From Lutraria lutraria (Eukaryota > Mollusca > Bivalvia > Venerida > Mactridae): 64,000 bases of DNA. Below, piece after piece: positions 25,293 through 37,400 of this stretch (the stretch's first letter is position 1; each line of letters starts with the position of its first letter). Location of the stretch: contig OZ026851.1 of the NCBI GenBank assembly GCA_964023205.1, positions 18,793,528 through 18,857,527 of the forward strand. Reading direction: 5' to 3'. Position numbers and translations under genes: made by a program. The notes beneath the pieces are model-generated. The model had not been told where the DNA came from, did not search any database, and saw only the letters and a program-made list of their open reading frames with translations.

Positions 25293-27766
25293 ATGCATAA
25301 CGGTACCGGTGGTGCGCAGGAATTTGAAGATGTGGCGGAAGACATTCACACTATTGCAGAGGAAGTGGACATCACTGGAAATGTGTACGCCGATGGGAAG
25401 AAGCTTGTATTAGACTTGAATGAGCAATCCCTCGACCAGGTACCAGTCGCTGCCTTTCAGATGGAGGCGTTGAATTCACTACTGTTAGCCGAGAACCAGC
25501 TTTCGTACATACCAGACGACATAAATGAGCTTGAACATTTGGAAGTATTAGTTCTCAGTGGGAATAAGATCACGCGCTTGAATTCGAATTTGTTTGCGCT
25601 TTATCAATTGCAAGTTCTAGATCTGTCCAATAACGACCTTCAAGAACTTCCACCGGATATCTCTGGTCTGCCAAATCTTACAGAACTAATGTTAAATTGT
25701 AACAGAATATCATTTATTCCTGCACAAATTGGAGATCTAGAACGTTTGCAATGCCTTCTGTTAAATGAAAATAGGATTAAAGAACTTCCGGACGATATTG
25801 CTCATTTGCAATGTTTAGAAGTGCTCGGGTTGGAACGGAACGAGTTGGACTTTCTGTCTCCAGAGGCATGTAGAATTGAAGGACTGCGTAGACTAGGTTT
25901 GTCTGGAAATCAGATGACAAATCTGCCACGGGAGCTCGAAAATTTGGTTCTTTTAGAACAGCTACTCCTTGACGACAATGAGTTTGAATTCGTTCCAGTG
26001 CAAGTTTACAGGCTCAAAACATTGCAAGAACTTACTATGAGTGGAAATCTTCTTCAAACTATTCAGCCGGAAATAAAGAATCTGACTAACTTAACAGTTC
26101 TAGGTCTGAATGGAAATATATTAGAGTATCTTCCTGACGAAATATGTGAACTTGACAAACTAGAAGTTCTGGGTCTGGAAAATAATAGACTCAAAGCAAT
26201 ACCAAAATGTTTATCGAAGCTTTCATCTTTGAAAGAATTATATTTAGGAAATAACTGCCTAGATAGTGTTCCTGAAGATCTGTTTTGGTGTTCGAAAATT
26301 GAAGTGCTCAGTTTACTGAAAAACAATATATCAAAATTGCCTGTGGAGTTAGAAAACTTGAAATTCATGCATACGTTCGTTCTCAGCGAAAATAAGTTCA
26401 AAACACTTCCGGATGCCGTGGGTTCCTTGATGGAACTTCAGATTTTCTCTGTCGACAAGAACCAGCTTGATGTACTTCCGGGAAATTTCGGAGATTTGGC
26501 AAAACTGAGGCAACTGAATCTCAGTAAAAACAACTTCTCAGTGTTTCCAGGGGAAGTATGTAAGTTGAAATACTTAGAAGTACTGGACCTGCAAGTCAAC
26601 ACCATTGAGGTAATTCCACCAGAAATTGCTAACCTTGAAAGACTGGCCGTTCTTGATATGAATAAGAATAAGGTGAATATTTTCACACATGAATTAAGTT
26701 CTCTTAGCCAGTTACAGATGCTCAATCTCTCAAACAACTTTATCGAAGACGTTCCTGAAAATGTCTCGAAGTTAGAATGCCTGGTGGAACTTAACCTATC
26801 TAACAATATGTTCCTTGAATTCCCAAAACCTGTGATTTCTATTCCAAATTTGGACGGTTTAAAATTTGACCAAACAGATGGTCACAAAGTTCCAGCCATA
26901 CCTGGAGAGATCGAATTTGCCAACGTACGTCATTTGGTTTTATCTAATAATACGCTACGTTACTTACCCAATACCATGAACGGAATGAAAAACCTTGTCT
27001 CATTGATTGTAGACCACAACGAGATTTCAAATCTACCAGACACAATTTGCGAAATGAAACAACTGAAAGTTCTTCATTTGAATGATAACCTACTGTCATC
27101 TCTTCCTGAAAATTTCGATCGTCTATCCAATCTTAAAGAACTTCGTCTCCATGGAAACCCATTACGGACACCCCCAATGGATGTTTGCGTTAGTGGTGTG
27201 GTTCAACCAATTGGTAGATTCATCAGGAGGGCTTTAGAAAGAGAAGGTAAGGCCTTTAATAAGAACACTTTCTATCAATCTATTCTATAAACTGATATGT
27301 GCTGACCAGTGTTAATTTATAACTAATCGCCCCTTGTCACAACCATGACAGACAACTCCAGCAGTGTCATGTTTATACATATTTCATATGTTATTTCCAT
27401 TCTTTGATTCAGACGGTGCTGCTGTCTTACTTGAACTCGTAATAATACCATGCACTACCATTTTCAGAGCTTTTACTCATGCAAATGTTCGATGTTGTAA
27501 AGATGATGTTGAACAAGAACGAATTACGGTACCTGATGAAGAAGTTTAAACTTCCGGAAGACAAGGTGACAGAGCTAGAACAAACTTACTACGGTAAAGA
27601 TAAACTTCAGGATAGAATCTACCACTCACTGTTGTACTGGAAGGAACACAGGGGACCTCTGGCAACACTGGACGAGTTAATCAGAGTTTTCCATATCATT
27701 GGCTATACACAAGTTTGCAATAAGCTTAAAACCATGAAGATTTACTCACAAAGGTTACGGTTCTAA
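25293..27766 (+). CDS. LRRD1: Leucine-rich repeat and death domain protein (LRRD1-like), two coding exons
   Basis: Exons 25293-27246 and 27468-27766 join in phase (GAA G|AG) to give 750 residues. Residues about 35-635 form 24-25 LRRs of about 23 residues with the LxxLxLxxNxL pattern, for example LEVLVLSGNKI and LKVLHLNDNLL. The C-terminal 95 residues look like a death domain, with the helix pattern YHSLLYWKEHRG...ELIRVFHIIGY. No ZU5 or UPA region lies between them, unlike PIDD1, and there is no GTPase domain. Inferred role: cytoplasmic adaptor in death-fold signalling; function of this group is poorly known. The chosen ATG follows acceptor ttctacttacag; an in-frame ATG at 25254, preceded by a stop, would add 13 residues if that site is not spliced. 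Poly(A) signals AATAAA lie at 28108 and 28726. Confidence 0.87.
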
Positions 27767-29440
27767 GTACTTCATCTGAAAATGTCGATCATTTGAGTTT
27801 TATCTGATTTCGATACATCAATCGATCATTTCTTAGCTCTATGTATCAGACGTTAAAGAATAATTACGTACAGTAGTTGACTGACAGGTTATACAGTAAA
27901 ACTCTACGTAGAATTGTTGCACATAAAATACTGGTATATCAACTCGATTAAAAGTGTATGTAGATGTATATCTATCCTTACTCTGACCTTTAAAAAAATA
28001 TTAGAATTGTTGATGAATGACAAAGAGGTTCGCAGTGCTCCGGTAACATTTTTGAGGGCCATGAGTATTTCACTCATTGAAATTGAAGTGGATGCGTAAA
28101 ACAGCAAAATAAAACCAACCGAATGAGTATTTGGCAATCAACCATACCATATATTTGTATGCGTATCTGACCATTTCTAATGCGTATTTACGCAGATACG
28201 CATGCAATCTGGACTACTGGCCGCCGTTCGTTGACAAACACAAGTATGTGTAAGTTGTCAGAAAGAAACATATAATACTAATATTCTAACGATCATATAA
28301 TTATTAATTCATGTTCTACATTAATAGAATCGTTATTGACTTGCTTTAGTTAATAGTCTTCATAAGTGCAAAATAGTTTAAAAATGATATGTTGGTATTT
28401 TTTTTAAGATTGTTCCACCAAAACATGTTCAATCGTGTCTATAAGCGTCCCTGGTACCATGATACCTTTGTATAAGCGTCTCTACAAGGTACCATAATAT
28501 ATTTGTAAAAGCGTCTCTGTAAACACCATACATTTGTAAAGGCGTCTCGTGTACCATGATAAATTATTTTATTAGTTGTCGTCTTCTAGCGTTTCTGTTG
28601 TCAAAAATAATATATGCATATATTGTGCTTAGTTTTGTAGTATATTGTTAACTTGTAAAAGTTACTTATCTCATTATTTACTTGTTAATTCTTTGTATAT
28701 TCTTACACATATTTTTAACCTTTACAATAAATATTCAAATTATTCGTTGTGTTGAATAGTTATAATGCGAATTAGAACCATCTTGTTTCAGCCATTAATA
28801 CCCAAGCCACTTATACAAATTGCAAGTTTCTGCAAATACTGCCATTAACTAACTTTCCACGTAGATCTAAAAGTGTTCCTTTCTCCGAGTCATAAGGAAC
28901 ATTCAACACGCACAAAATACAGCCATAAAATATAGTCATCAAGAACATGTGCTATTAATATAGATAAAACATTGACAATTAAAACGAAGATGTGGAAACT
29001 TAACCGGTTAATTGTTGTTGTTATGATCGTGCAATCACTGGTCTCTTCTGCATAGCAAACATGCATGGTTCTCAACATCTACCAAAGATACAGTACAACA
29101 ACAACAACTTAACTTTATTAAATCATTATCTTACAATTATGATACAAATAAATGGTTTAGCATAGAAATAGTGAACATGGTGAGAAAGAGTGAATAGTGG
29201 ATATTGTCAGCTGGTTTTGGGGAAGTAAATCAGATGTCCTCGAAAGATAAGTTCGGATAGAAAACATAACATCATGGAGTATCTTCAATATACAGTTTAA
29301 TATAACATGTATCATATAGAATATGAATTATGGTCATACCACATTATGGTGTACGTAAGATAAATATTTGACTAATTTTTAAATGCTGTATAGACTACAA
29401 AAATGTATACGAGTATATCTTGTTCCAATTTTCTGACAGA
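27767..29440. other. LRRD1-like 3'UTR and spacer
   Basis: Contains AATAAA at 28108-28113 and 28726-28731, candidate ends of the LRR gene transcript. An imperfect tandem repeat (28439-28562) with about four copies of a 'gcgtctctgtaaacaccat'-like unit lies between them. No other gene was recognised. Confidence 0.5.
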
Positions 29441-29444
29441 GAAG

Positions 29445-29452
29445 TATATAAA
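29445..29452 (+). promoter_or_regulatory. TATA box of the cysteine-rich secreted protein gene
   Basis: TATATAAA, about 177 bp before the ATG. It predicts a start site near 29475-29480 and a 5'UTR of about 145 nt without an intron. Confidence 0.65.
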
Positions 29453-29621
29453 CTGTCCAATCCTATTGTTTTACCAAGTTGAAGGTTGCTTAATGCTTAT
29501 CTTGTTGACATCTCTTATCAGATTCTGTTATACATAGTTGTGCTTACGTGTAGTGATCTCATTTAGCAGTTAGCTGGTACTAAGTCTGGTCAATTAGTGA
29601 AAGTCAAGACAGATATTAACA

Positions 29622-31011
29622 ATGAAAGTGTTTCTTTGCCTCGTTTCCTTAGGATTGATTGCAGGTAAATTGGATTTTTTTCTACCATTCACAATATATT
29701 TTATCGTTCTTTTATTACTAGAGCTAGCTATGAGACTTGTGGCATCGTACATTTCAAGAAAATTTAAAAAAATAGCCATTGTAAAATTGAGGCAACTAAG
29801 AAGATACTTTGACGAAGGACAGCTGAAAGACTATAATATATATATGCATGTTGTACGTTTTATAGCATCCATGTCACGTGTGTATTTTGCAAGTAAGGCA
29901 AATGAAGAAAAGTGACTCTAAGTCTCACTTAATTTCATCAAACTCGTAGCATCGTTCATTTCTAAAGAAAATATAGATATTGCCGAAAATGGTAAAATGA
30001 ACTTTAAAAGCGAATATTTCGATCTTTCACTATATCCCGTTTCGGCGACAATTTTTTAAAAACTTAAGCACAACAAAAAGGGGTGTGTCATCTAACAAAG
30101 TCACTGTGAGCTTACATATACAGTAAGTTTATTACACACCAATGACGATATATTGGTGAAATTAATTCAAGAAACAGTAACGTAATATTATAACAGTCAG
30201 GAAAATCCATGGAAACAATAACATTGTATTTGAACAATCTACAAAAACTGAATTAGAGGTAATCAAAACAAAATTAAATCCTTCTATAATACAATGTAAA
30301 TCTCAGATCTGTCTGATATCAGTAAGACACTTCGGCGGCCCTGCTCACACCCCGCTGGGTATTGCCTGATAAGATGTCTATGAAGACAAAAGTTTGGTAT
30401 GATGCATATGTATTCGATCTATTTTCAGGTATCTATGCTGCAGCCATAGGCTCCGGGTGTCCAAATGGTTTGGGCACAGTTTACTGTTTCGTTGACCCAT
30501 GTATGATCCCGAACAGGGACGGGTGCCATGGTTATCCAACAGCCAAATGCGTGTACGTATATCTATTTCCTTAAATGAAATTCTTTTATTTTTGCATTAT
30601 TTTCAGAAGCAGTTAAACAAATAATTACGGATTCTATCCTAAAAATTTGAAACAACAATGCTTTTAACATAAAAAATGAGTATGATCAGCTGAAGTTTTT
30701 CTGTCAAGTATTTTCTGTGGTCACACATGTAGGTCAAAAGCAATTTTAGAACAGCAAGCCGAAAAAGTTGTATTCATTCGAACCAAACCATTTACTTACT
30801 GTATATATTACAAAACTAATGAATGACTGGCTGAAGAGGCAGAATAGAGAGTAATATGTCATGTATTTTGACCTGTTAAATCACATGTGATCGAAGCTTT
30901 ATCTGATGCTAACTGTAATGTTACACCACGTTGTATAATTTCAGAGCTAACTATTGCGGTGGATGTAATTTCCAGTGGCAGGTTGATGGTGCTGATGTAA
31001 CATGCCATTAA
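29622..31011 (+). CDS. Small secreted cysteine-rich protein (77 aa, eight-cysteine mature part), three exons
   Basis: Exons 29622-29664, 30429-30552 and 30945-31011 join in phase (GCA G|GT; GT|A GCT) to encode 77 residues. Residues 1 to about 20 (MKVFLCLVSLGLIAG...) are a signal peptide and match exon 1 almost exactly. The mature part has eight cysteines, enough for four disulphides, including YCFVDPC and VANYCGGC motifs and a final TCH. Introns have GTAAAT, GTACGT and AG ends. A TATA box lies at 29445 and AATAAA at 31066-31071, so the whole transcription unit is about 1.6 kb. I do not recognise the family; the YCGGC end resembles modules I associate with extracellular mollusc proteins. Possible roles include a defence, matrix or signalling peptide, but the sequence does not say which. 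Confidence 0.8.
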
Positions 31012-31065
31012 ATAAGTTTAAATTCCAGCATGAAATATTACAGGGTGTGTAGTATTCATGCTTAT

Positions 31066-31071
31066 AATAAA
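31066..31071 (+). terminator. Poly(A) signal of the secreted protein gene
   Basis: AATAAA 55 nt after the TAA stop, in an A-rich stretch. Confidence 0.7.
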
Positions 31072-33539
31072 AAAAACATATAAATTGTATTAATAGTGTT
31101 AGCATTGGGTTGCTGTTGTCTTTTTTGTACAAACACAATTTACTTCATATCGGTTTACACCCAATTATTCCCCGACATAATTAAGTAGAGTTCTATCCTT
31201 ATCTAGAGCACGTAGCTTTTTAGGCCCAAAAGCAATTTTCGATTGATTCTCCAATAAACGTGAAAAAGAATACTGGTAAGGTAAAAATCAAAGTACTGAA
31301 AGTAGTCCGGAAGCTGAACTAGCACAGACTTGCACTTCAACATGGAACGGGAACCAGTTTGACATTTACATGGCGGATGTAGAAAAGTAGTACTTTGGTC
31401 AGCATCAAAATTCATGCGCTTGGAGCGAGTGACGACTATGGAAAGCTGAATTTCATATCGTTTAGCTTTAAAAAAAGTACAAAGTAACTTTGAATCACAA
31501 TTTGCTGAAGCCTAGAAACAGATAAAAATATAAAAAATCCAAATTTTTTCCAACCCATTCGAGAAAAAAATGGGACATACATAAAAAATTATATAATTTA
31601 TATACATACGTGTCTGAAAATAAACACCTTTACAAAGGTCGTATTGTAAAGAAAAACACACATTTTGTACAAAGTCGTGCTAGCAGTATGCCTACACAAT
31701 AATTAGTCTTTAAGAAATGATGGTATCGTATCTATTCAAATTTGAAAAAAAACACATTAAACAACCCTTGTTGTCTTGTCTTTTGGTCAGCTACTGAAAG
31801 TGACCGCAATGTCAAAGAGGTTAGTCAAGCGTAGGGGAGGTTTGTGTGCCACATAACATGATAAGTTAAAATAAAGACATCAAAATCTGCGAACATTCAG
31901 CACAGGTGATTGTCACCATCTTTAATAGATGCAATTTTCACAGCTATGACACTGACATAATTATATAAATCTTCATGAACTGCAGCTCAGGGATTTGTTT
32001 GGTGTTACAGGATGAATGCTTTTAAGCTGTTGAGAGTCAGAATTTAGCGCGTGTTTTGCATTTAGTATGCGGGTGTATATATAATGCAAAAAAATGATGT
32101 GGCGGTCAATAAAGACGTGATATTTTGGGCAGCTAACGCTGATACACCCGTCTGCCCCCACAGAAAGACGGAACCCATTTAAAAAAACAAGAGAAATTAC
32201 TCATGAGTTGTATGACAATGTATTTGCTTTACCTTTTCGACAATTTCTTTGGCAGCAAACATTGATACGTAGAATAATGTTTGTTTATGACTGAATAAGA
32301 CCGCTCCAATTCAGATTTGAGCAGGCAAGTTGCTTCAGAGTTAGAAGAAATTTTCGACAACAAACTTTCTGACCCTAAGAAGGGATTTAATTTGGACACA
32401 GAGTGGACAGCTGGATCAACAAGAAATAAAGTCAGGACTGGTGATTTAATTTCAATAAAAGTACTTCTACATGTAATAGAAAGAAATACGTCTCATGAAT
32501 ACTGAAATATATGACTTGTTGGAGTCCAAACGCGAAGCAGTTGAATTGAGAGAGGATTCTAAAGTTTTTGAGTTTCGACGAGGTAACCAGTAGCCTAAGA
32601 TTAAGCTCTGAAACAAATTAGTTCGGATAGCAAATAGTCCATCCGCAGACTGGGCTTCAATCAATGAGAATGAGTTTGACAATGAGTCCGGTGATGATAA
32701 GAGAATCTGTGGGGATGAAGATAGAGCTAAAATACTACACAAAGCCACTGAACGTGAAAATATCTCAATGGATTTTATTCCCCTCATAACAAATTTTTAA
32801 TAGGACAGTCAATATGAATCATAACACTGTCCATTATATTCAGCCAAGGACTTATAAGTCCTTGATTCAGCGTATAATTGCACATATTAGAACATAATCG
32901 CATAAGTTACACAGGGAAGACACGTGGTTACCTTTACAAAATATGTGATTTATCAAAATATAATCATAATTTTATAGAAGAATAGCTTCAATTCACACTG
33001 AGTCATCGTGTTCTTAGCATAAAAGTGCCGAACGAAATATAACGACACATATTTATATACAGTAGGCTACAGGCCTAGATCATATAATACATATACATGT
33101 ACATCAAATTAAAAAGGATTACGTACAACAAGGTATACTTTTATTCGTTCCACTTGTTTTAAACGCCTGAATTTGAAAAAAATCGAAACATGATAAGCGA
33201 CATTGATCAGGTCAGGTATAGCTATAGGCATACCTTGTATAATGATTCTAAAAAATGCCATGCACGGTCTTTTTCCAAAAAAATACACATTCTTCTAGTA
33301 ATAATCGTGTTGCTAAACAGTTTTAAACTGACAGCGACTTTACAAAATTAAGCGCAGAATAAATGCACATGTGCATGACTGGCCAATAATCATAAAATTA
33401 AACTTAAAAACCTATATAATCAACAAAATATAAGCTAAATTATCTAATGACAAATTTATTACGAGTTTGAAATGCAGACGACATTGTTAAACACAAGTGC
33501 CGGTGAACGGTTGAACACAGTGAAATAGAGGAATCTCAC
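31072..33539. other. Intergenic region with a decayed coding remnant
   Basis: No intact gene. It contains the gag-like remnant at 32317-32799 and an 18-bp perfect palindrome (aaggacttataagtcctt) near 32848. The rest is unique AT-rich sequence in which I see nothing else. Confidence 0.5.
32317..32799 (+). pseudogene. Degenerate coding remnant, possibly retroelement gag
   Basis: Plus-strand frames give RQVASELEEIFDNKLSDPKK, then after in-frame stops EIYDLLESKREAVELRED, then DWASINENEFDNESGDDKR followed by an acidic/basic stretch ending at a stop near 32799. The W-x-x-[IV]-x-E-x-E-x-[DN] arrangement with a following charged helix resembles gag-like proteins of invertebrate retrotransposons, from memory. 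It has stops and frame changes and no flanking LTRs were found. Confidence 0.35.
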
Positions 33540-33544
33540 CTTGA

Positions 33545-33638
33545 CAGTATTGGCCAATCAGATAAATCGTTATATATCACAAACCAGTCACGTGACCTCA
33601 GGTGTGTAATGTTCACCGCGTCAGAATCTGAAATTCAG
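33545..33638 (+). promoter_or_regulatory. Candidate MAGUK promoter and non-coding first exon
   Basis: A CCAAT box (ggccaatcag, about 33550) and an E-box CACGTGACC (about 33590) precede an exon-like end CAG|GTAAGATATG at 33638/33639. The ATG exon of the MAGUK gene starts with an acceptor (catgtttcag, ending 34453), so an upstream non-coding exon is required, and this donor fits. Confidence 0.5.
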
Positions 33639-34480
33639 GTAAGATATGTTGCCATTTTTTGTCAATGATATATCTCAACAACCATACTGGAGTATCGCAA
33701 TAGTCATTTGTTGCATAAATTGTATATGCGATTATTGCAATAAACTTTATATCGGCTGAAATCTAACAAAAAAGTATCGTCGATGGCAAATCGGTAAAAA
33801 TGGCCGACCGTATGAAACAGGAAATGAAGTTTCGATGTAAACAAAGTACAGTTTAATGGATTGCTGATGCATTACTTCGTTTATGAGTGCAGCAGTTGAC
33901 TTTCTTTATCCACATAATGTTCTTTTAGTATTAAAACAATCCACATTAATATGTATAGTACACACCACATATCATAAACTTCAAGTAAGTGACATACCAA
34001 TCAAATGATTCAGTGTTCCAGTAAACTTCCGTTATTGTTTTGAACGTTTCTGAAGACTTAGATAAATCAAAGAGTGTTAGTAGAGATTGATAATTGATAA
34101 CTTGTTTACATTATATCATATGTTTCAAAACTTCTATAAAAACACCATGCTAGAGTAGATTCTTGTAATAAATTATTTGGATGGTAGTTTATTTATAATT
34201 ATTGATATTGAAGACCTTGTAAAAAAAGTTTCATGGGAAAAGATTTCTAAAAGAGTTTTGTGATCTATGGTTTCTATATTTTACTTTCCCAAATGTCAGA
34301 TGAATATGACGGTAATTAAATTGTTAAGCATGTCTGCGTGAGAAATAAAAGAACTGAATCAAGAGATGATTACATTTGGAATACACAGCAACTAGGAAGT
34401 GCCATGATTTTCTATATAACTATTCATGACTGAATTTATCTTTCATGTTTCAGGAAGTGTAATATTTGCAACCAACCAGG

Positions 34481-37400
34481 ATGCCGGCAGCTTATAATGA
34501 TGATGAGTCTGGTTTAGGTATGTAAACATAAATTATAATATAGCTTTTAATGATTATACAGGGGATGGATTGATGGTCTAGTGTCGTAGGGACTGTGGTA
34601 TTGTGCTGGACTTCCATAGGTCATGGGTTTGAATCTCGGCTCGGGCTTCCGATATTTCAAGGACTTTTCAGTATCTCCATCCCCCACTTCTGAGCCCAGT
34701 ACTGTGTTTAGTAGATCACAGGAAACAGATGGGGACTGTAACCTTGCTTTACCGGGCATGATAAAGGTCCTAGAAAACTGTTTGAAACAAGACGAGGGAT
34801 TTAAAAGTAATGAATGCCCGGTTCTCCTGTATCTCGGAAATGACCGTAGCTGTTGAATGGGTCATTAATCAACAGATAAACATATAAATAATTATAGACA
34901 ACAAACATTTAGAGTACTGCAAGTTGTATATGTATAGTATAGTTTGGTACAGTTTAGTTTATTTACAAATCCATTAAGCCAATTGGCCCATGAGGATGAC
35001 ATATTTACAACATATTTTCAATATGATATATGTATGATAAATAACTATACTCCCATACATACACATACATACAAAATAAAACATTTAATACAATCCTAAG
35101 TTTTGGGAGAAGCTATGCGAATGACCAAAGTACCATAATAAATTAAATAATTGAGTGATTAACATAGATAATCGAACAATAACATATCGAGGGCTCAGTG
35201 CAACACTGTTGTAACTTGTTCTTATTTCAATATGAGTTACAACACTTTTGCGTTGAACCCTCGATATGCAACTTGACTGATATATTAATTTATATTCATA
35301 TTTCAGTGGCGGTGAAAACACTTCAGAATAATTTGGACAGATTACAAGATGCTACAGATGCAAGTGATTCAGAAGTCGATTTTCTTAATAAATTTCTGTC
35401 CAACCCACTAGTGCAGTCTCTAGTTGATGTAAGTATTGAATTGTACCTATTGGCTAGACAAATCTACTCTTACGCTAGTATTTGAGTAGAAATTGACTTA
35501 GGATGAGTTGAAATTGTTGTAGAATTAGCTAGTATTCTAACTGGTCATGCTGCTGGACCAGTTGTCTGAAAAAATGGACATGCCTTGTATATATACATTT
35601 TTATGTCATATATTATTCAACTCAACCATTCATCTGTAATTATAATAACACAATACTGGATTGTTTTGAATGGACTGTCCAATCGAGAACTGATAGAAAA
35701 ATTGTACTTAACTAAACTGGTTCGATGTTCTTTATAACTCACAAATATTTCTTCACAATGAGTTATGCGGAACAAATGAAATGGCATTTTTAGTTCGTTT
35801 AGTTTTCGAAGAAAAGTCAAGCTATTGTGATCACTGCGGCGTCTGTGTCATGCAAAATCTTAAATGTAGCTCATATGATATAACCCAGAAACCATAACTT
35901 AAAAGGTAGCAACATGAAACTTCATGGGTAGATCTCACTGAGGTGGTGAATGGACGAGCGTTGGCACTGCTTGCAGTACTCTTGTTTGTTTTGCATTAGT
36001 AATGTGTATTTGCTTTTACTTTTTCTATAATCATACATTTTTGTTCACGCACACACCTTGCTTCTAATGTCTTGGTTGCTATTATGACATTATTTTACAG
36101 CTGCTTAATAAATAATCCATACATTGTATTGCAGACCCAGGATAAGCTAGAAGACCAGCCTGAGCCACCTGTCAATGTACATGCTGGGAAGATTATCACT
36201 GATGTTTGTAATGTTATTGGTGATTTAGTACACTCAGACAGACATGCCAATGAACTGGATCAGATTCTGTCAGATGTTCATGTTAAGGTTAGTGCCCTTC
36301 ATCTTGTGTGTATTCAGCATAAGGTTTACTCTCTTGCCTTGTTAATTATCATCATTAACACAAAATTTCATACTGTCTCGTCTGAAAATTGTCCAAAGTA
36401 AAATATGAAGTCATATTATTTGTTTTGTTATGTATTACTAACTGTAAAAGTTTGGGAGACCACATGGTTTGTCCAAACTTTATATGGGATATTCTTAGCA
36501 GGTCAATGATTGTTTCAGAACAAACCGTTTTATTTCTCAGGCATGTTACATATATATATATATATAGACTAACATGGGTAATATGATCTATTGTCCATCT
36601 ATTAATTTACAAGATATATTTTCAGGCTATCCTGGAAGCTCACGATGACATTATTGACAGAAATTTCGAGGAGATACCAGCAGTTGAAGATCAACCCATA
36701 TTTCAAGAACCAGACCCTACTGTCTTCAATAACGTGAATGACAACATTCGTTTAGTAGGGATCATGAAAAGTGACACAGAGCCATTGGTAAGTAATTACA
36801 AAATTCCGTCGTGGTTTATAAGATCCTTCTCGCTTATTTAACTCAGCTTATTTTGTTTTATGATTTTATTTCAGTGCTATAAAACTACTTTGTTACTAAC
36901 TTCAATATTACTAGCTATTTGACATGATTATGTATGTGTAGAAGTACTGTTTACGGTACTTGTATTTATAAATTGGCTGTAATATTAACAGCTCGATTAG
37001 CTCAATTGGTAGAGCATCTGACTTGCAAGCAGGAGATTGCAGGTTCGAGCCCTGCATTGGGTACATTACTTCCTTCCTCCTATTATATTTGGTGCCGTGA
37101 GTGTGTGTCTAGCCTTGAAATCCTAGAGCTATGGTGGAGCAAAGGCTGGATTAGTCAAAAGAGCCTGTGGTTGTCATGATAAATTACTTTGAGTTAAAAG
37201 GAAGGAGAAATGTAGCAGTGCTGTATATAATACTTGTATTTATAAATTGGCCATAATTTTAACGGCCTGATTAGCTGAATTGATAGAGCATCTGACTTGC
37301 AAGCAGGAGGTCACGGGTTTGAGCCCCGTCTCAGGTACATTATTTTCTTCCTCCTATTACATACGAGTAGGTCTTGATATCTGACTGTTATATGTACATC

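Noticed and set aside
27364..27549. Alternative frame beginning DGAAVLLELVIIP after an upstream acceptor (tgattcag)
   Set aside because: It gives a different frame from the death domain and soon ends; the acceptor at 27467 keeps the domain in phase.
29622..29915. A 97-codon frame continuing from the secreted-protein ATG into hydrophobic sequence
   Set aside because: It reads through a good GTAAAT donor. The spliced product with matching phases and eight cysteines is far better supported.
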